From Armatimonadota bacterium (lineage in GTDB: Bacteria > Armatimonadota > Zipacnadia > JAUWAU01): DNA of 64,000 bases. The notes below the pieces were generated by a model. It had not been told where the DNA came from. It saw only the letters and a list, made by a program, of their open reading frames with translations, and did not search any database. Numbering within the stretch: position 1 is the stretch's first letter; the number at the start of each line of letters is the position of its first letter. The translations under genes were made by a program, and so were the position numbers. The stretch lies in the NCBI GenBank assembly GCA_030601885.1, contig JAUWAU010000001.1, positions 124,001 through 188,000 of the forward strand, read 5' to 3'. Below, in pieces: positions 44,085 through 53,125 of the stretch.

Positions 44085-44108
44085 GCACGGGTAGCGAGCT
44101 ACCCGTGC
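44085..44108. repeat. Perfect 10-bp hairpin
   Basis: GCACGGGTAG pairs with CTACCCGTGC around CGAG. It is followed by short CTATTGTG-type repeats and lies between the FGGY kinase and nitroreductase genes. No T-run follows. Confidence 0.55.
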
Positions 44109-44233
44109 CACACTATTGTGCCACCCTATTGTAGGCCCCTATTGTGTGCCACGGGTTGCTCGTCAAGCCGTGTGCGACGCCAGGCAAGCTGCTCAGCGGT
44201 CCGAAGGACCGCACTGGCCCACACGTGGCTGCG

Positions 44234-44737
44234 TCACCAGCGGTCCCAGTGCACGGCGGCCTCTTCGTATCGCTCGGGGCGCGGCGGCCGGGGGACCCCG
44301 CACGAGCCAAGGGCGATCAGTGCCAGGACTCGCACGTGTTCGGGGATGCCGAGGGCCTCCCGAGCCACTGTCTCCGGACGGCCGCCGCCCGCGTGGATGC
44401 CAACCCAACACGTGCCCAGCCCGAGGCTCTCGGCCGCCAGGAGCACGTTCTGCGTCGCGGCAGCTACGTCGTCGATCCACCAGTCCGGCGACTTCTCCGC
44501 GTCGCCGCACATGGCAAGTACCACGGGGGCGTCGGCGCACATGCCGGCCCATTGGTGCGCCTGCGAGAGGCGCTCGCGCGTGGCGGCATCGCGCACGACG
44601 ATTATCTCCCACGGTCGCGCATTGTTCGCGGAGGGAGCGCAGAACGCGGCTTCCAGGATCTGCCTGAGGGCGTCATCGCTCACCGACGCAGGCTCGAATG
44701 AGCGACAACTGAATCGGTTGCGAATGACCTCCAGCAT
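44234..44737 (-). CDS. Nitroreductase family protein
   Basis: The 167-residue protein has the FMN-binding N-terminus MLEVIRNRFSCRSFEPASVS, then CAPSANNARPWEIIVV and the dimer-interface helix LLAAESLGLGTCWVGI. It reduces nitro groups, quinones or related acceptors with NAD(P)H. ATG 44737 has GGAGGG about 8-9 bases upstream. Relatives without the longer C-terminus are common in anaerobes; its electron acceptor is unknown. Confidence 0.88.
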   Translation of the reverse strand: MLEVIRNRFSCRSFEPASVSDDALRQILEAAFCAPSANNARPWEIIVVRDAATRERLSQAHQWAGMCADAPVVLAMCGDAEKSPDWWIDDVAAATQNVLLAAESLGLGTCWVGIHAGGGRPETVAREALGIPEHVRVLALIALGSCGVPRPPRPERYEEAAVHWDRW

Positions 44738-44826
44738 GGCCCTACCCTCCACGATCGATGATCGATGGCTCACGGTTGATGGTTAATGAGGCAAGGCCCT
44801 ATGACTCGACGATGATGCACCGACCT

Positions 44827-45468
44827 CTACCCATCCACCACAGCCTGCATAATCTCGCGCTCTTCGGCCTGCAGCTCGGCTATGCGGGCCATCACCGCCT
44901 CACCCACAGCTCGCACGGCGGCTTTCCGCGGCCGCTTGTCGTACAGAGCGGGAAACGTCATCGGCTCCCCGAAGCGAATGAGAATCCGGCCGAACCGAAG
45001 CCGCGAGCTCCCCGGGCGCAGAACGCCGTCCGTACCCAACACGGCAACAGGCACGACGGGCGCTTTCGCCTTGAGAGCAACATAGGCAAAGCCGAGCTCC
45101 GGCTCGCCCAGCGTGCCATCGCGACTTCGCTCCCCCTCGGGGAATATGGTGACGACCTCGCCCTGCCGCAGCAGCTCCAGTGTCCGTTCCAGCGCCTTTC
45201 GGTCCGCCTTCCCCCGTCTGACGGGATACGCGCGCGTGCGCCGAATCAGCCATCCGAGTATGGGTGTCTTGAAAAGCTCCTCTTTCGCCAGGAACCACGT
45301 CGGGCGTCGTATGGCCGAGCCAACAGCCGGCGGATCCGCGTGGCTGACGTGATTGGGCGCCAGTATGACCCCACCGGTGTCGGGCACGTTCTCCCTGCCT
45401 TTGATGGTCCAGCGACCAAAGAACCAGAAGAGCACCCGAAAGATTGCCCGACCGATCCAATACAGCAC
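44827..45468 (-). CDS. plsC: 1-acyl-sn-glycerol-3-phosphate acyltransferase
   Basis: PlsC adds the second acyl chain to lysophosphatidate at the inner membrane. The 213-residue protein has the NHxxxxD motif in APNHVSHADPP, then VVTIFPEGERSRDG. These are the two catalytic blocks of the family. GTG 45468 is used; GGAG lies 8 bases upstream and the cmk stop is 3 bases away. It is the last gene of an hisC-aroF-tyrA-cmk-plsC run. Confidence 0.92.
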   Translation of the reverse strand: MLYWIGRAIFRVLFWFFGRWTIKGRENVPDTGGVILAPNHVSHADPPAVGSAIRRPTWFLAKEELFKTPILGWLIRRTRAYPVRRGKADRKALERTLELLRQGEVVTIFPEGERSRDGTLGEPELGFAYVALKAKAPVVPVAVLGTDGVLRPGSSRLRFGRILIRFGEPMTFPALYDKRPRKAAVRAVGEAVMARIAELQAEEREIMQAVVDG

Positions 45469-45471
45469 TGC

Positions 45472-46155
45472 TCAGTCTCCCACGCCGGCAGCGCCGGCCT
45501 TCTGCCGGACGACCTGCAGCACCGCTTCGACGACCTCGTCGATGCTCTTCCGGTCGGTGTCGATCTCCACGGCGTCTGGCGCCCTCGCCAATGGCGCCAG
45601 GCTCCGCTGGCTGTCCCGCTGGTCCCGCTCCTGCATCTCGCGTTTGACCTGCTCGAACGTGATCTCCTCGCCACGCTGGCGCAACTCCAGATACCGCCGC
45701 CGTGCCCGCTGGTCGTCTGAGGCGGTGAGAAAGATCTTCACCTCGGCCTCCGGGAACACCACGGTCTGAATGTCGCGCCCCTCCATGACCACGCGCCCAT
45801 CGGCCCCCATCTGGCGCTGGAGCGCCACGAGGCGCTGCCGCACACCGGCCAACACGGACACGGGCGACGCGAGCTGGCTCACCACAGGCGTGCGTATGGC
45901 CTCGGAGACGTCCTCGCCGTCCACGATGAGCCGGAGCGCGCCATCCGCGTCCTGGACGAACTCCATCTGCATCCCCTCGGCAAGCTGCGTCAGCCGCTCT
46001 TCATCAGCAATAGAGACGCCGTCACGCAGGGCTCGATATGCCACCGCGCGATACATTGCGCCAGTGTCAATGTAGAGGTACCCAAGCCGGTCGGCGACGG
46101 TCCGGGCAACGGTGCTCTTCCCCGAGCCGGCCGGGCCGTCAATGGCTATGGTCAC
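45472..46155 (-). CDS. cmk: Cytidylate kinase
   Basis: Cmk phosphorylates CMP and dCMP. The 227-residue protein has the P-loop DGPAGSGKSTVART, the CMP-binding DTGAMYRAVAYRAL and the later VVMEGRDIQTVVFPEAEVKI. Its length matches the standard bacterial enzyme. The neighbours tyrA and plsC are a common arrangement for cmk. It begins 19 bases after the tyrA stop. Confidence 0.96.
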   Translation of the reverse strand: MTIAIDGPAGSGKSTVARTVADRLGYLYIDTGAMYRAVAYRALRDGVSIADEERLTQLAEGMQMEFVQDADGALRLIVDGEDVSEAIRTPVVSQLASPVSVLAGVRQRLVALQRQMGADGRVVMEGRDIQTVVFPEAEVKIFLTASDDQRARRRYLELRQRGEEITFEQVKREMQERDQRDSQRSLAPLARAPDAVEIDTDRKSIDEVVEAVLQVVRQKAGAAGVGD

Positions 46156-46174
46156 GTTGTGTTCACTCCGTGCG

Positions 46175-47062
46175 TCAATCGAGGCGCTGCCGGGCTTCGG
46201 CGGCTGCAGAGAGCAGCTCCTCGAGGGCCGTCCAGTCGCCCTTCCGGATGATGTCGGCCATGTGGTCCAGCTCGGCCGTGTACGCCTCCAGCCAGCGCAG
46301 CACCTGCTCGCGGTTCGCCTCCAGAATATCGCGCCACATGGCGCCCGGGCTCTGCACTATCCGCGTCATGTCCCGAAATCCGCCAGCCGCCGCTTTCAGC
46401 CGCATGGCGCTGTCGGCACTCGGGCCCGCATCGACGCCACGCGGCGCCACCATGCTCACCAGAGCCACGGCGGCCATGTGCGGCACATGGCTGATGGCGG
46501 CCACGATGTCGTCATGGCCGTCGGGCGAGACGATGAGCAGCTCTGCGCCCACGGCGGCCACCAGCGCCTTCGCGCGCTCCAGTGCATGCTCCGAGGTCTG
46601 CTTCGTGGGCGTCAGGAAGTAGGACCGTGCGCGGAACAGATCCGCCCGCGCATGCCGCACGCCCGCCGTCTCGGCCCCGGCCATCGGGTGCCCGCCAACG
46701 AACATACGGGGATGCGGGAGACTCGACTCAGCGTCCTGCACGACTCCCGTCTTCGCGCTCCCGGCATCGGTCACCAGACAGTCCGACGACAGTGCCGGCG
46801 CAATGGCACGCAGCGTCGCCCTCGTGCTGCCAAGCGGCACGGCTATGTAGGCCAAATCCGCGCCCGAAACCGCCGCCCGTGCGTCCGGCGTCGCCTCATC
46901 GACGACGCCGCCTTCGATTGCCGCGCGGCGGGTGGCCTCGGTGCGGGCGACGCCGATCACGGTGCGCGCTATGCCCGCTGCCTTGAGGGCCAAGGCCATA
47001 GAGCCGCCTATGAGGCCGGTGCCGATGACGACGGCACGCTCGAAAAAGACGCTCGTACCCAT
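46175..47062 (-). CDS. tyrA: Prephenate dehydrogenase
   Basis: TyrA makes 4-hydroxyphenylpyruvate from prephenate on the tyrosine route. The 295-residue protein has the NAD motif AVVIGTGLIGGSMALALK, the conserved serine/histidine region FVGGHPMAGAE, and DGHDDIVAAISHVPHMAAVA. ATG 47062 has GAGG 6 bases upstream. It lies 8 bases after the DAHP synthase stop, so aromatic synthesis genes form one transcript. Confidence 0.93.
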   Translation of the reverse strand: MGTSVFFERAVVIGTGLIGGSMALALKAAGIARTVIGVARTEATRRAAIEGGVVDEATPDARAAVSGADLAYIAVPLGSTRATLRAIAPALSSDCLVTDAGSAKTGVVQDAESSLPHPRMFVGGHPMAGAETAGVRHARADLFRARSYFLTPTKQTSEHALERAKALVAAVGAELLIVSPDGHDDIVAAISHVPHMAAVALVSMVAPRGVDAGPSADSAMRLKAAAGGFRDMTRIVQSPGAMWRDILEANREQVLRWLEAYTAELDHMADIIRKGDWTALEELLSAAAEARQRLD

Positions 47063-47070
47063 CCGTCGCC

Positions 47071-48093
47071 TCACATCGAGCGCCCGACGGCGGCGGCAAC
47101 GCTCCGGAGTTGCTGCATCAGCTTGGCGAAGGCCGTCGGGGTGAGTGACTGCGGACCGTCGGAAAGGGCTCGTTCCGGCTGCGGGTGTACCTCGATCATG
47201 AGGCCGTCGGCGCCGGCGGCGACGGCGCCCATGGCCAGCGGAGCCACGTACTCGGACTGGCCGCTGGCGTGGCTCGGGTCGGCGATCACCGGCAGATGTG
47301 TCTCAGCTTGCGCCACGGGGATGGCGCTCAGGTCAAACGTATACCGCAGCGTCGTGTCGAAGGTGCGGATGCCGCGCTCGCAGAGGATGATGTTCAGGTT
47401 CCCGGCTGCCGCGATGTACTCAGCCGCCTTGAGCCACTCCTCGATGGTGGCGGCGAAGCCGCGCTTGAGTAGCACGGGTTTGTCGCAGCCGCCCACCTCT
47501 TTGAGGAGGTCGGAATTGTGCATGTTTCGCGCGCCTATTTGCAGGAGATCGGCGTGCTCGTTGACCAGAGGCACCTGGCGAACATCGCGCACCTCCGTGA
47601 CAATGGGCAGCCCGGTGCGCTCTCGCGCCGCGACGAGAAGCCGCAGTCCTTCCTCGCCGAGCCCCTGGAAGTCGTACGGCGATGTGCGAGGCTTGAACGC
47701 GCCGCCGCGCAGGATCGCCGCGCCGCCCTCCTTCACCCCCTCGGCGCACTCCATGAGCTGCTGCTCCGACTCCACCGAACACGGCCCGGCCATCACGGCC
47801 AGCTTCTGCACCCCCACCTCCACATTCCCCACCGGCACGGCTGAGCGCTCGGCCCGCGCTTCGCGGCTGACGAGCTTGTACGGTTTGAGGATGGCCACCA
47901 CGCGCTCGACCGCCGGCAGCACGTCGAGCTGCTCGGCCACGAGGGCCTTTTCCTCGTCGAGGGCGCCGATGGCGCCTATAATAGTGCGCTCCACGCCGCG
48001 AGACAGATGTACGCCGTAGCCGCGGTCCGCCAGCAACTGCTGGACCTGCTCGATGTCGCTCTCCGTCGCCTGTGGGGACATGATGACGATCAT
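47071..48093 (-). CDS. aroF: 3-deoxy-7-phosphoheptulonate synthase (DAHP synthase)
   Basis: This enzyme joins phosphoenolpyruvate and erythrose 4-phosphate, the first step to aromatic amino acids. The 340-residue protein has an N-terminal ACT-like regulatory region (about 1-70). The barrel then has VMAGPCSVESEQQLMECA, ILRGGAFKPRTSPYDFQG and LPVIADPSHASG, the metal and substrate sites. It is the short AroF/AroA(Q)-type. ATG 48093 has GAGGAG 7 bases upstream. Tyrosine or phenylalanine control through the N-terminal region is likely but not shown. Confidence 0.93.
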   Translation of the reverse strand: MIVIMSPQATESDIEQVQQLLADRGYGVHLSRGVERTIIGAIGALDEEKALVAEQLDVLPAVERVVAILKPYKLVSREARAERSAVPVGNVEVGVQKLAVMAGPCSVESEQQLMECAEGVKEGGAAILRGGAFKPRTSPYDFQGLGEEGLRLLVAARERTGLPIVTEVRDVRQVPLVNEHADLLQIGARNMHNSDLLKEVGGCDKPVLLKRGFAATIEEWLKAAEYIAAAGNLNIILCERGIRTFDTTLRYTFDLSAIPVAQAETHLPVIADPSHASGQSEYVAPLAMGAVAAGADGLMIEVHPQPERALSDGPQSLTPTAFAKLMQQLRSVAAAVGRSM

Positions 48094-48188
48094 GCGAATA
48101 CTCCTCGCCCTGGCAGCGCGCGGGGGCTTGCGTGTCCCTACCCCACGCCGGCCCTCCCCGCTTGCGGGGGCACTGAGGGGGGTATCCT

Positions 48189-49301
48189 CTAACCGTTGGC
48201 CTTTGCCGCAAGGCACTCCTTGAGAGCGCGGATAAACTGCTCGTTCTCCTCGCGCGTGCCAACGGTGACGCGGATGAACGTTGGCACGCCCCAGATCTCG
48301 CCCGTGCGTACGGTCACGCCGCGTCGCATCAGCATGTCGAACAGCTCCACCGAGTCCATCCCCGTATCCACGAAGATGAAGTTCGCCTGCGTCGGCACGT
48401 ATTCAAGGCCGAGCTTCTGGAACTGGTCGTACAGGAACCCCTTGCCCTCCTCGTTCACGCGCCGACTGCGCTCGACCTGTGACGCATCGCTCAGGCTCGC
48501 GCGCGCCGCGGCCTGAGCGATGCTGCTGACATTGAAGGGCTCGCGGACGAGCTTGAGCGCATCGATCATCTCCGGCGACCCGATACCGTAGCCGATGCGG
48601 AGACCGGCCAGTGAGTAGATCTTGGAGAAGGTCCTGAGCACCAGGACCTTGCGCCCCTGCGCGATGTACTCGAGCGTGTTGGGGTACTGTGGCATGGTCG
48701 CGTACTCGTAGTACGCCTCATCCCAGGCGACGATGACGTCCTCGGGCAGACCGTCCATGAAGGCGTCCGCCTCAGCCGCCGAGACTGCCGTCCCGGTGGG
48801 ATTATGCGGATTGGCGACGAATATCAGGCGCGTCTTATCGGTGACCGCAGCGGCCATAGCCGGCAGGTCGTGGCGGTAGTGCTTGAGCGGCACGCGGATG
48901 AGCTCGCAATCCATGATCGTGCCCGTGTAGGGATACAGCGCGAAGGGCGGGTCGGCCATGATGACCTGGTCGCCGGGCTGAAGAAAGGCCAGCCCGAGCA
49001 TGTGTATCACCTCGTCGGAGCCGCGACCGACGATGACGCTCTCCTCCCCCACACCCAGGTGCCGGGCAAGGTCGCGGGTCAACTCAAAGCAGACCGGGTC
49101 GGGGTACATGCGCACGTCGCTGAGCGCCTCGCTCATCGCCTGCAGTGCGGCCGGGGACGGAGGCAGCGGATTCTCGTTCGAGGCCAGCTTCACCACGTTC
49201 TCGATCCCGATCTCACGCTTAACCTCTTCGCTCACCTTTCCGGGCGAGTATGGCTTGATGCGGCTGACGTTTTCGCGTATGAGCTCACGTATGCTGGCCA
49301 A
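48189..49301 (-). CDS. hisC: Histidinol-phosphate/aromatic aminotransferase
   Basis: The 370-residue fold-type I aminotransferase uses pyridoxal phosphate. It has PYSPGKVSEEVKREIG, KLASNENPLPPSP, the PLP lysine in RTFSKIYSLAGLRIGYG and VANPHNPTGTAVS. It may act on histidinol phosphate, on aromatic 2-oxo acids, or both; its location next to DAHP synthase and tyrA favours the aromatic role. TTG 49301 (MASIRELIREN) has AAGGTG 6 bases upstream and gives the normal N-terminus. ATG 49337 is an alternative with poor spacing. Confidence 0.9.
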   Translation of the reverse strand: MASIRELIRENVSRIKPYSPGKVSEEVKREIGIENVVKLASNENPLPPSPAALQAMSEALSDVRMYPDPVCFELTRDLARHLGVGEESVIVGRGSDEVIHMLGLAFLQPGDQVIMADPPFALYPYTGTIMDCELIRVPLKHYRHDLPAMAAAVTDKTRLIFVANPHNPTGTAVSAAEADAFMDGLPEDVIVAWDEAYYEYATMPQYPNTLEYIAQGRKVLVLRTFSKIYSLAGLRIGYGIGSPEMIDALKLVREPFNVSSIAQAAARASLSDASQVERSRRVNEEGKGFLYDQFQKLGLEYVPTQANFIFVDTGMDSVELFDMLMRRGVTVRTGEIWGVPTFIRVTVGTREENEQFIRALKECLAAKANG

Positions 49302-49539
49302 CGCGCACACCTTGCTTGGCGTGAGGATGCGCTGCATCCTCTTGGAAGTTGGGCAATCGCCGACAACCGACGCTCTCCTCGGACCGCAGGGAAAAGCGCC
49401 CTGCATGCCGAAAACGGCGGCATTCCACGGTCGTGGGCGACGGCACTGTAGCACACAACGCGGCCAGTGACAAGCGCCGTGGAAGTGGACGTGAGGAATG
49501 CCCGGAAACACCGCCAGGACATGCTCGAATCGAGGGGCC

Positions 49540-51546
49540 ATGAGTGAGCGCCGTGGCGACGAAGCTGCCTCGGACCCCGCGGCAGACCCCGACCGGGTGG
49601 GGGACGAGCGAGGGGCGCTGAGCGTCCGCGCCCTCGTCCTGGCCATCGCCCTCGCCGTTGGGACGGGGCTGCTGGTTCAGCAAGTAGCACTGGTGTACAA
49701 CGCCGGCGAAATCGAGAGCAGCGTCCCGCCCGTGCCGGCGGTGTTCTCCCTGCTCGCACTGACCGCGCTGAATCCCCTGCTGCGGCGCCTGCGTCCGCAG
49801 TGGATGCTGGGGCGCGGCGAGATCCTCGTCATCTACAGCGTGCTGGTGCTCACGGTGGCAATGTCGGGCCGGCGGCTGGTGCGTGGCCTGCTGGCGTTTC
49901 TCATCGTGCCGCTCTACTACGAGCATCTGGCCGACCTGCACCCGGCCTTTCCGAGCTGGTACGCCGTGAGCGACCCGGTCGCAGTGCGCAACTTCTTCGA
50001 GGCGTCCCCGGACGCCAGCGTACCCTGGGACCTCTGGGCCATCCCCCTGCTGCAGTGGACCGGCTTCCTGCTCATCTCCTGGGCCGGACTGTTCTGCCTG
50101 CTCAGCCTCTTTCAGAGGCGCTGGGCCGAGCAAGAGCACCTGCGGTTCCCGCTGCTGTATCTGCCCCTGGAGATGACGCAGGTTGCGACGGGACGGCGAC
50201 CCGCCTTTTTCCGCGACCGGCTCATGTGGATCGGCTTCGCCGTCGGCTTCTGGTATGCCCTTCCGGTGGTCTTGAGTCCGATCGTGCCAAACATGCCGGA
50301 CTGGAAGGTCACGTGGCGCCCTTTCCAGGAGCTTGTCCAGTGGCCGTGGAGGGAGCTTCGGTCGGTGTTCTTCCGCCCGCTGCCGCACCTCATCGGCCTC
50401 GGCTACCTGATGAGCACCGAGAACCTGTTCTCCATCTGGGCCAGCTACGTCGCCCAGCGGCTCTTCTGGGTGGCCGCGGCATGGGTCGGCTTCCGCCGAC
50501 CGGCGTGGAACGCGAGCGGCGAGCATCCGCAGGCCATGGGCGCCATCGTGGCTCTGGCGCTCTTGCTCCTGTGGAGCAACCGCAAGGGCCTCGGGGCGGC
50601 CGCCCGCGCTCTCCTCGGCGCACGCACGGACGAGCGGGCGACCGACGACGTGCCGTCCGGGGCGGCGCTGGGCATTGCCATCGCGGGCTTTGCCGCGGCT
50701 GTGCTCTGGGCGCGGCTGGTCGGCGTGCCGCTTTGGATGGGGCTGTTCGTGTTCGCCCTGATATTCGCCGGAGGGCTGGTATATGCGCGCATCCGCGCCG
50801 AGACCGGCCTTCCGAGCTACTGGGCGCTGCCGTTCAGGTTCGAAGAGCGCGCCTTCATGATGGACCTGTTCGGTCGCCGCGCCGTGTCGGGCGGCCTGCA
50901 GGAGCTCACGACGTTCACCACTCTGGGCTGGATGACGACCGGCCAGTACCCGCAGATGGGGGCGTATCACCTGGAGAATCTTCGCCTCGCCCGAGTGGCG
51001 GAGCTTGCGCGTCGGCACATGTTCCTCCTCGGGCTCGGCGCCATCGCCCTCGGCCTGCTGATCGGCTACTGCACGCACCTGGGCACCTTCTACGACATTG
51101 GCGCACTGTCGTCCATCGGGGCTGACGGCGACGGGTACTACGAGGCCCGCTGGGCGAGAGGATGCTATTCGCAGATCCTGACGGACGAGCATCTGCGAGA
51201 GTCGCCAGCGATCTGGCCCAACGTAGCGCGTCTGACGGGCGCGGCGATCGTTCTGCTGCTGGCGATGTTGCGCGCCAACTCGGCACGCTGGCCGGTCACG
51301 CCGTGGGGCTACCTCGTTGCGTGCAGCTACGGCACCACCTACTGGGCGAGCTTTCTGCTGACCTGGGCCGCACACCGGCTTATCCTTCGCTACGGCGGCA
51401 TGCGAACTCACGTCCGCGCGGTCCCGTTCTTCCTGGGCATGTCCTTCGGGTACATGGCGGCCACCGTCGCCGCTCTCATCGTCGCCTTCGCCGTGGGCAA
51501 GCCGTTCAGCTTCGGCGCCGGGCGGCGGCTGTATTTCGACATATGA
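49540..51546 (+). CDS. Large multi-pass membrane protein, DUF6785/DUF6784 type
   Basis: The 668-residue protein has about 14 hydrophobic segments. Conserved-looking stretches include LLRRLRPQWMLGRGEILVIY, VPWDLWAIPLLQWTGF, EQEHLRFPLLYLPLEMT and YARIRAETGLPSYW. This resembles the OPT-like DUF6785/DUF6784 membrane family, for which no substrate is known. ATG 49540 starts before a charged N-terminus and has GAGG nearby. It is transcribed away from hisC, with the PEP-CTERM genes behind it. Confidence 0.7.
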   Translation: MSERRGDEAASDPAADPDRVGDERGALSVRALVLAIALAVGTGLLVQQVALVYNAGEIESSVPPVPAVFSLLALTALNPLLRRLRPQWMLGRGEILVIYSVLVLTVAMSGRRLVRGLLAFLIVPLYYEHLADLHPAFPSWYAVSDPVAVRNFFEASPDASVPWDLWAIPLLQWTGFLLISWAGLFCLLSLFQRRWAEQEHLRFPLLYLPLEMTQVATGRRPAFFRDRLMWIGFAVGFWYALPVVLSPIVPNMPDWKVTWRPFQELVQWPWRELRSVFFRPLPHLIGLGYLMSTENLFSIWASYVAQRLFWVAAAWVGFRRPAWNASGEHPQAMGAIVALALLLLWSNRKGLGAAARALLGARTDERATDDVPSGAALGIAIAGFAAAVLWARLVGVPLWMGLFVFALIFAGGLVYARIRAETGLPSYWALPFRFEERAFMMDLFGRRAVSGGLQELTTFTTLGWMTTGQYPQMGAYHLENLRLARVAELARRHMFLLGLGAIALGLLIGYCTHLGTFYDIGALSSIGADGDGYYEARWARGCYSQILTDEHLRESPAIWPNVARLTGAAIVLLLAMLRANSARWPVTPWGYLVACSYGTTYWASFLLTWAAHRLILRYGGMRTHVRAVPFFLGMSFGYMAATVAALIVAFAVGKPFSFGAGRRLYFDI

Positions 51547-51797
51547 CCCGGCGCGCGCACGCTTCTCCGATCCCTCCTGACCGATCGTGCTATACGGTGC
51601 TACACTCGTCCTCACAAAAAGGCCTCCCTGCAACGGCACACAGAAATGGCAATCCAGATCGCAGCGAAAACGGTGGTGGTGACCACGGTTCTGCTATCGG
51701 CTCTTGTCGCGCACCGTGGCCCCGCGAACATTCTCGTTCCCCGGCGCTATCCACCCAAGACTCTCGTATAGGTATTTACAAGATTGCAGCCATAACC
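51547..51797. other. Non-coding stretch before the PEP-CTERM promoter
   Basis: These 251 bases hold no supported gene. The promoter-like element at 51798-51826 lies directly after them, and the PEP-CTERM gene starts at 51891. Confidence 0.35.
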
Positions 51798-51826
51798 TTG
51801 ACAGTGTCACTGCCATATGATAGTAT
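51798..51826 (+). promoter_or_regulatory. Sigma70-type promoter for the PEP-CTERM genes
   Basis: TTGACA (51798-51803) and TAGTAT (51821-51826) are separated by 17 bases. Transcription would start near 51833, about 58 bases before the GTG at 51891. Confidence 0.7.
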
Positions 51827-51890
51827 CGCACAATCGATCGCAGGCATAGTTGGATGCACGGAAGAGACAGATTGCCGGGGAGGGAGTTCC

Positions 51891-52370
51891 GTGCGGCACC
51901 TAATCACGGCAGGGATTGCCGCCGCAGCGCTTACGGCCGGGGTCACTGCCCCGGGGGCCGATACCGTCACCTACTTCGGAAAGCTGGGGGACCTGTACCT
52001 CTATCAAGCCTCCCAGGACGACGGGGCGTGGAACGTGGGCGATGTCGTCAGCCTTACCGGCATGGACAAACTCACCAGTACGCTGAGCCCCCCTGGCTTT
52101 GGGGTTGCGTTTAATCCCTACCAGGCCATATGGACCTGCAATCAGGCCACGAATGGCGACATTACTTTCGGCGTGCTGTCGATCGAGGCGGCCGGCAGCA
52201 TTTCGTGGAGCATCGCCGCTGATGGCGGCAGCTCGGGAAGCGTGACGGGCCCGGAATATGTGCCGGAGCCAGTCACGGCCATCCTCTTCTCTGTTGGCCT
52301 GCTGACACTGGGCGTAAGCGCGCGGCGCCGCCGGGCAGCGGGCCAGTCGCGCCTCCCAGGCCGTGTGTAA
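51891..52370 (+). CDS. PEP-CTERM exosortase-substrate protein 1
   Basis: The 159-residue protein has a signal peptide (LITAGIAAAALTAGVTAPGA), a beta-rich mature part (DTVTYFGKLGDLYLYQ), and the terminal sorting signal YVPEPVTAILFSVGLLTLGV followed by ARRRR. PEP-CTERM proteins are cut by exosortase and often glycosylated at the surface. GTG 51891 follows a GGAGG-rich stretch. The next gene is a paralogue, suggesting a duplication; no exosortase lies in the window. Confidence 0.8.
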   Translation: MRHLITAGIAAAALTAGVTAPGADTVTYFGKLGDLYLYQASQDDGAWNVGDVVSLTGMDKLTSTLSPPGFGVAFNPYQAIWTCNQATNGDITFGVLSIEAAGSISWSIAADGGSSGSVTGPEYVPEPVTAILFSVGLLTLGVSARRRRAAGQSRLPGRV

Positions 52371-52422
52371 CCCACAAGCAGTGGCGCTCCGGGCCGTTGG
52401 CCGTTAGGCCAGCGTTGCCGAT

Positions 52423-52953
52423 ATGAGACATCCCAGTATACGCGGCACCGCGGCCGTTGCCCTGCTGGAGCGGCGGGCCGCGACACGCAGCACAATTCGA
52501 GCCGCTCTGCTCCTCGTGTTCACCGCGGCCGGCGCCATTGCGCCGGCGCTGTGTGACTCCATCACCTACATCGGTTCCTCCGTCGGCCGCTACCGCTATC
52601 GTGCCATGGCATCGGACAACCGCTGGGACGTGGGCGATATTATCCGGCTGGAGGGCGTGGAACAGCTCACCGATGTCAGCGTACCCGGCGGCTTTACCGT
52701 GGAGTATACGCCCTGGGGGGTAACCTGGACGTGCATTGAGGCCCGAGGGGGCCGACCTCGGCTCTCCGTCTGGTCAGTGGCCGAAGCGGGCCAGATAGCA
52801 TTCTCCATCGAGTCCGACAGCCCGGCCAGCGGAACCCTCACCGGCCCGCAATACCTTCCCGAACCCACGACGACCATTATGTTCTGCGGTGGCTTGATGG
52901 CATTGGCTGCCGCGGTGTGGCGGCGCAGCCGCTTGGCAAGGCGGACCAGGTAG
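52423..52953 (+). CDS. PEP-CTERM exosortase-substrate protein 2
   Basis: The 176-residue protein resembles the preceding one in its mature strands (SITYIGSSVGRYRYRAM, NRWDVGDIIRLEGVEQLTDV) and ends with YLPEPTTTIMFCGGLMALAA and basic residues, a PEP-CTERM sorting signal. The signal peptide lies around residues 22-42, after a longer leader. It begins 52 bases after gene 1 and is probably co-transcribed. The pair is likely a diverged tandem duplication. Confidence 0.8.
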   Translation: MRHPSIRGTAAVALLERRAATRSTIRAALLLVFTAAGAIAPALCDSITYIGSSVGRYRYRAMASDNRWDVGDIIRLEGVEQLTDVSVPGGFTVEYTPWGVTWTCIEARGGRPRLSVWSVAEAGQIAFSIESDSPASGTLTGPQYLPEPTTTIMFCGGLMALAAAVWRRSRLARRTR

Positions 52954-53125
52954 CCCCCACGCGCGCCCCTCCACGAGTCCCCGGCCTGACACCCGACGTC
53001 GGCCGGTGTCGCCCTCTTGCGCCGACGCTGCGCGCCCACGGCACAGGTTTGCCTCCGGCTGCTGCGGGTATAAACATCCATGCAGCCTACCTGAGGTGCT
53101 ACCGGACGTGAGAGGGTGACAAACG

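Noticed and set aside
46112..48019. Plus-strand frame opposite tyrA and aroF
   Set aside because: It overlaps complete biosynthetic genes and is low-complexity.
49285..51639. Long antisense frame opposite the DUF6785 gene
   Set aside because: It has no hydrophobic pattern, ribosome site or family motif and mirrors the plus-strand gene.
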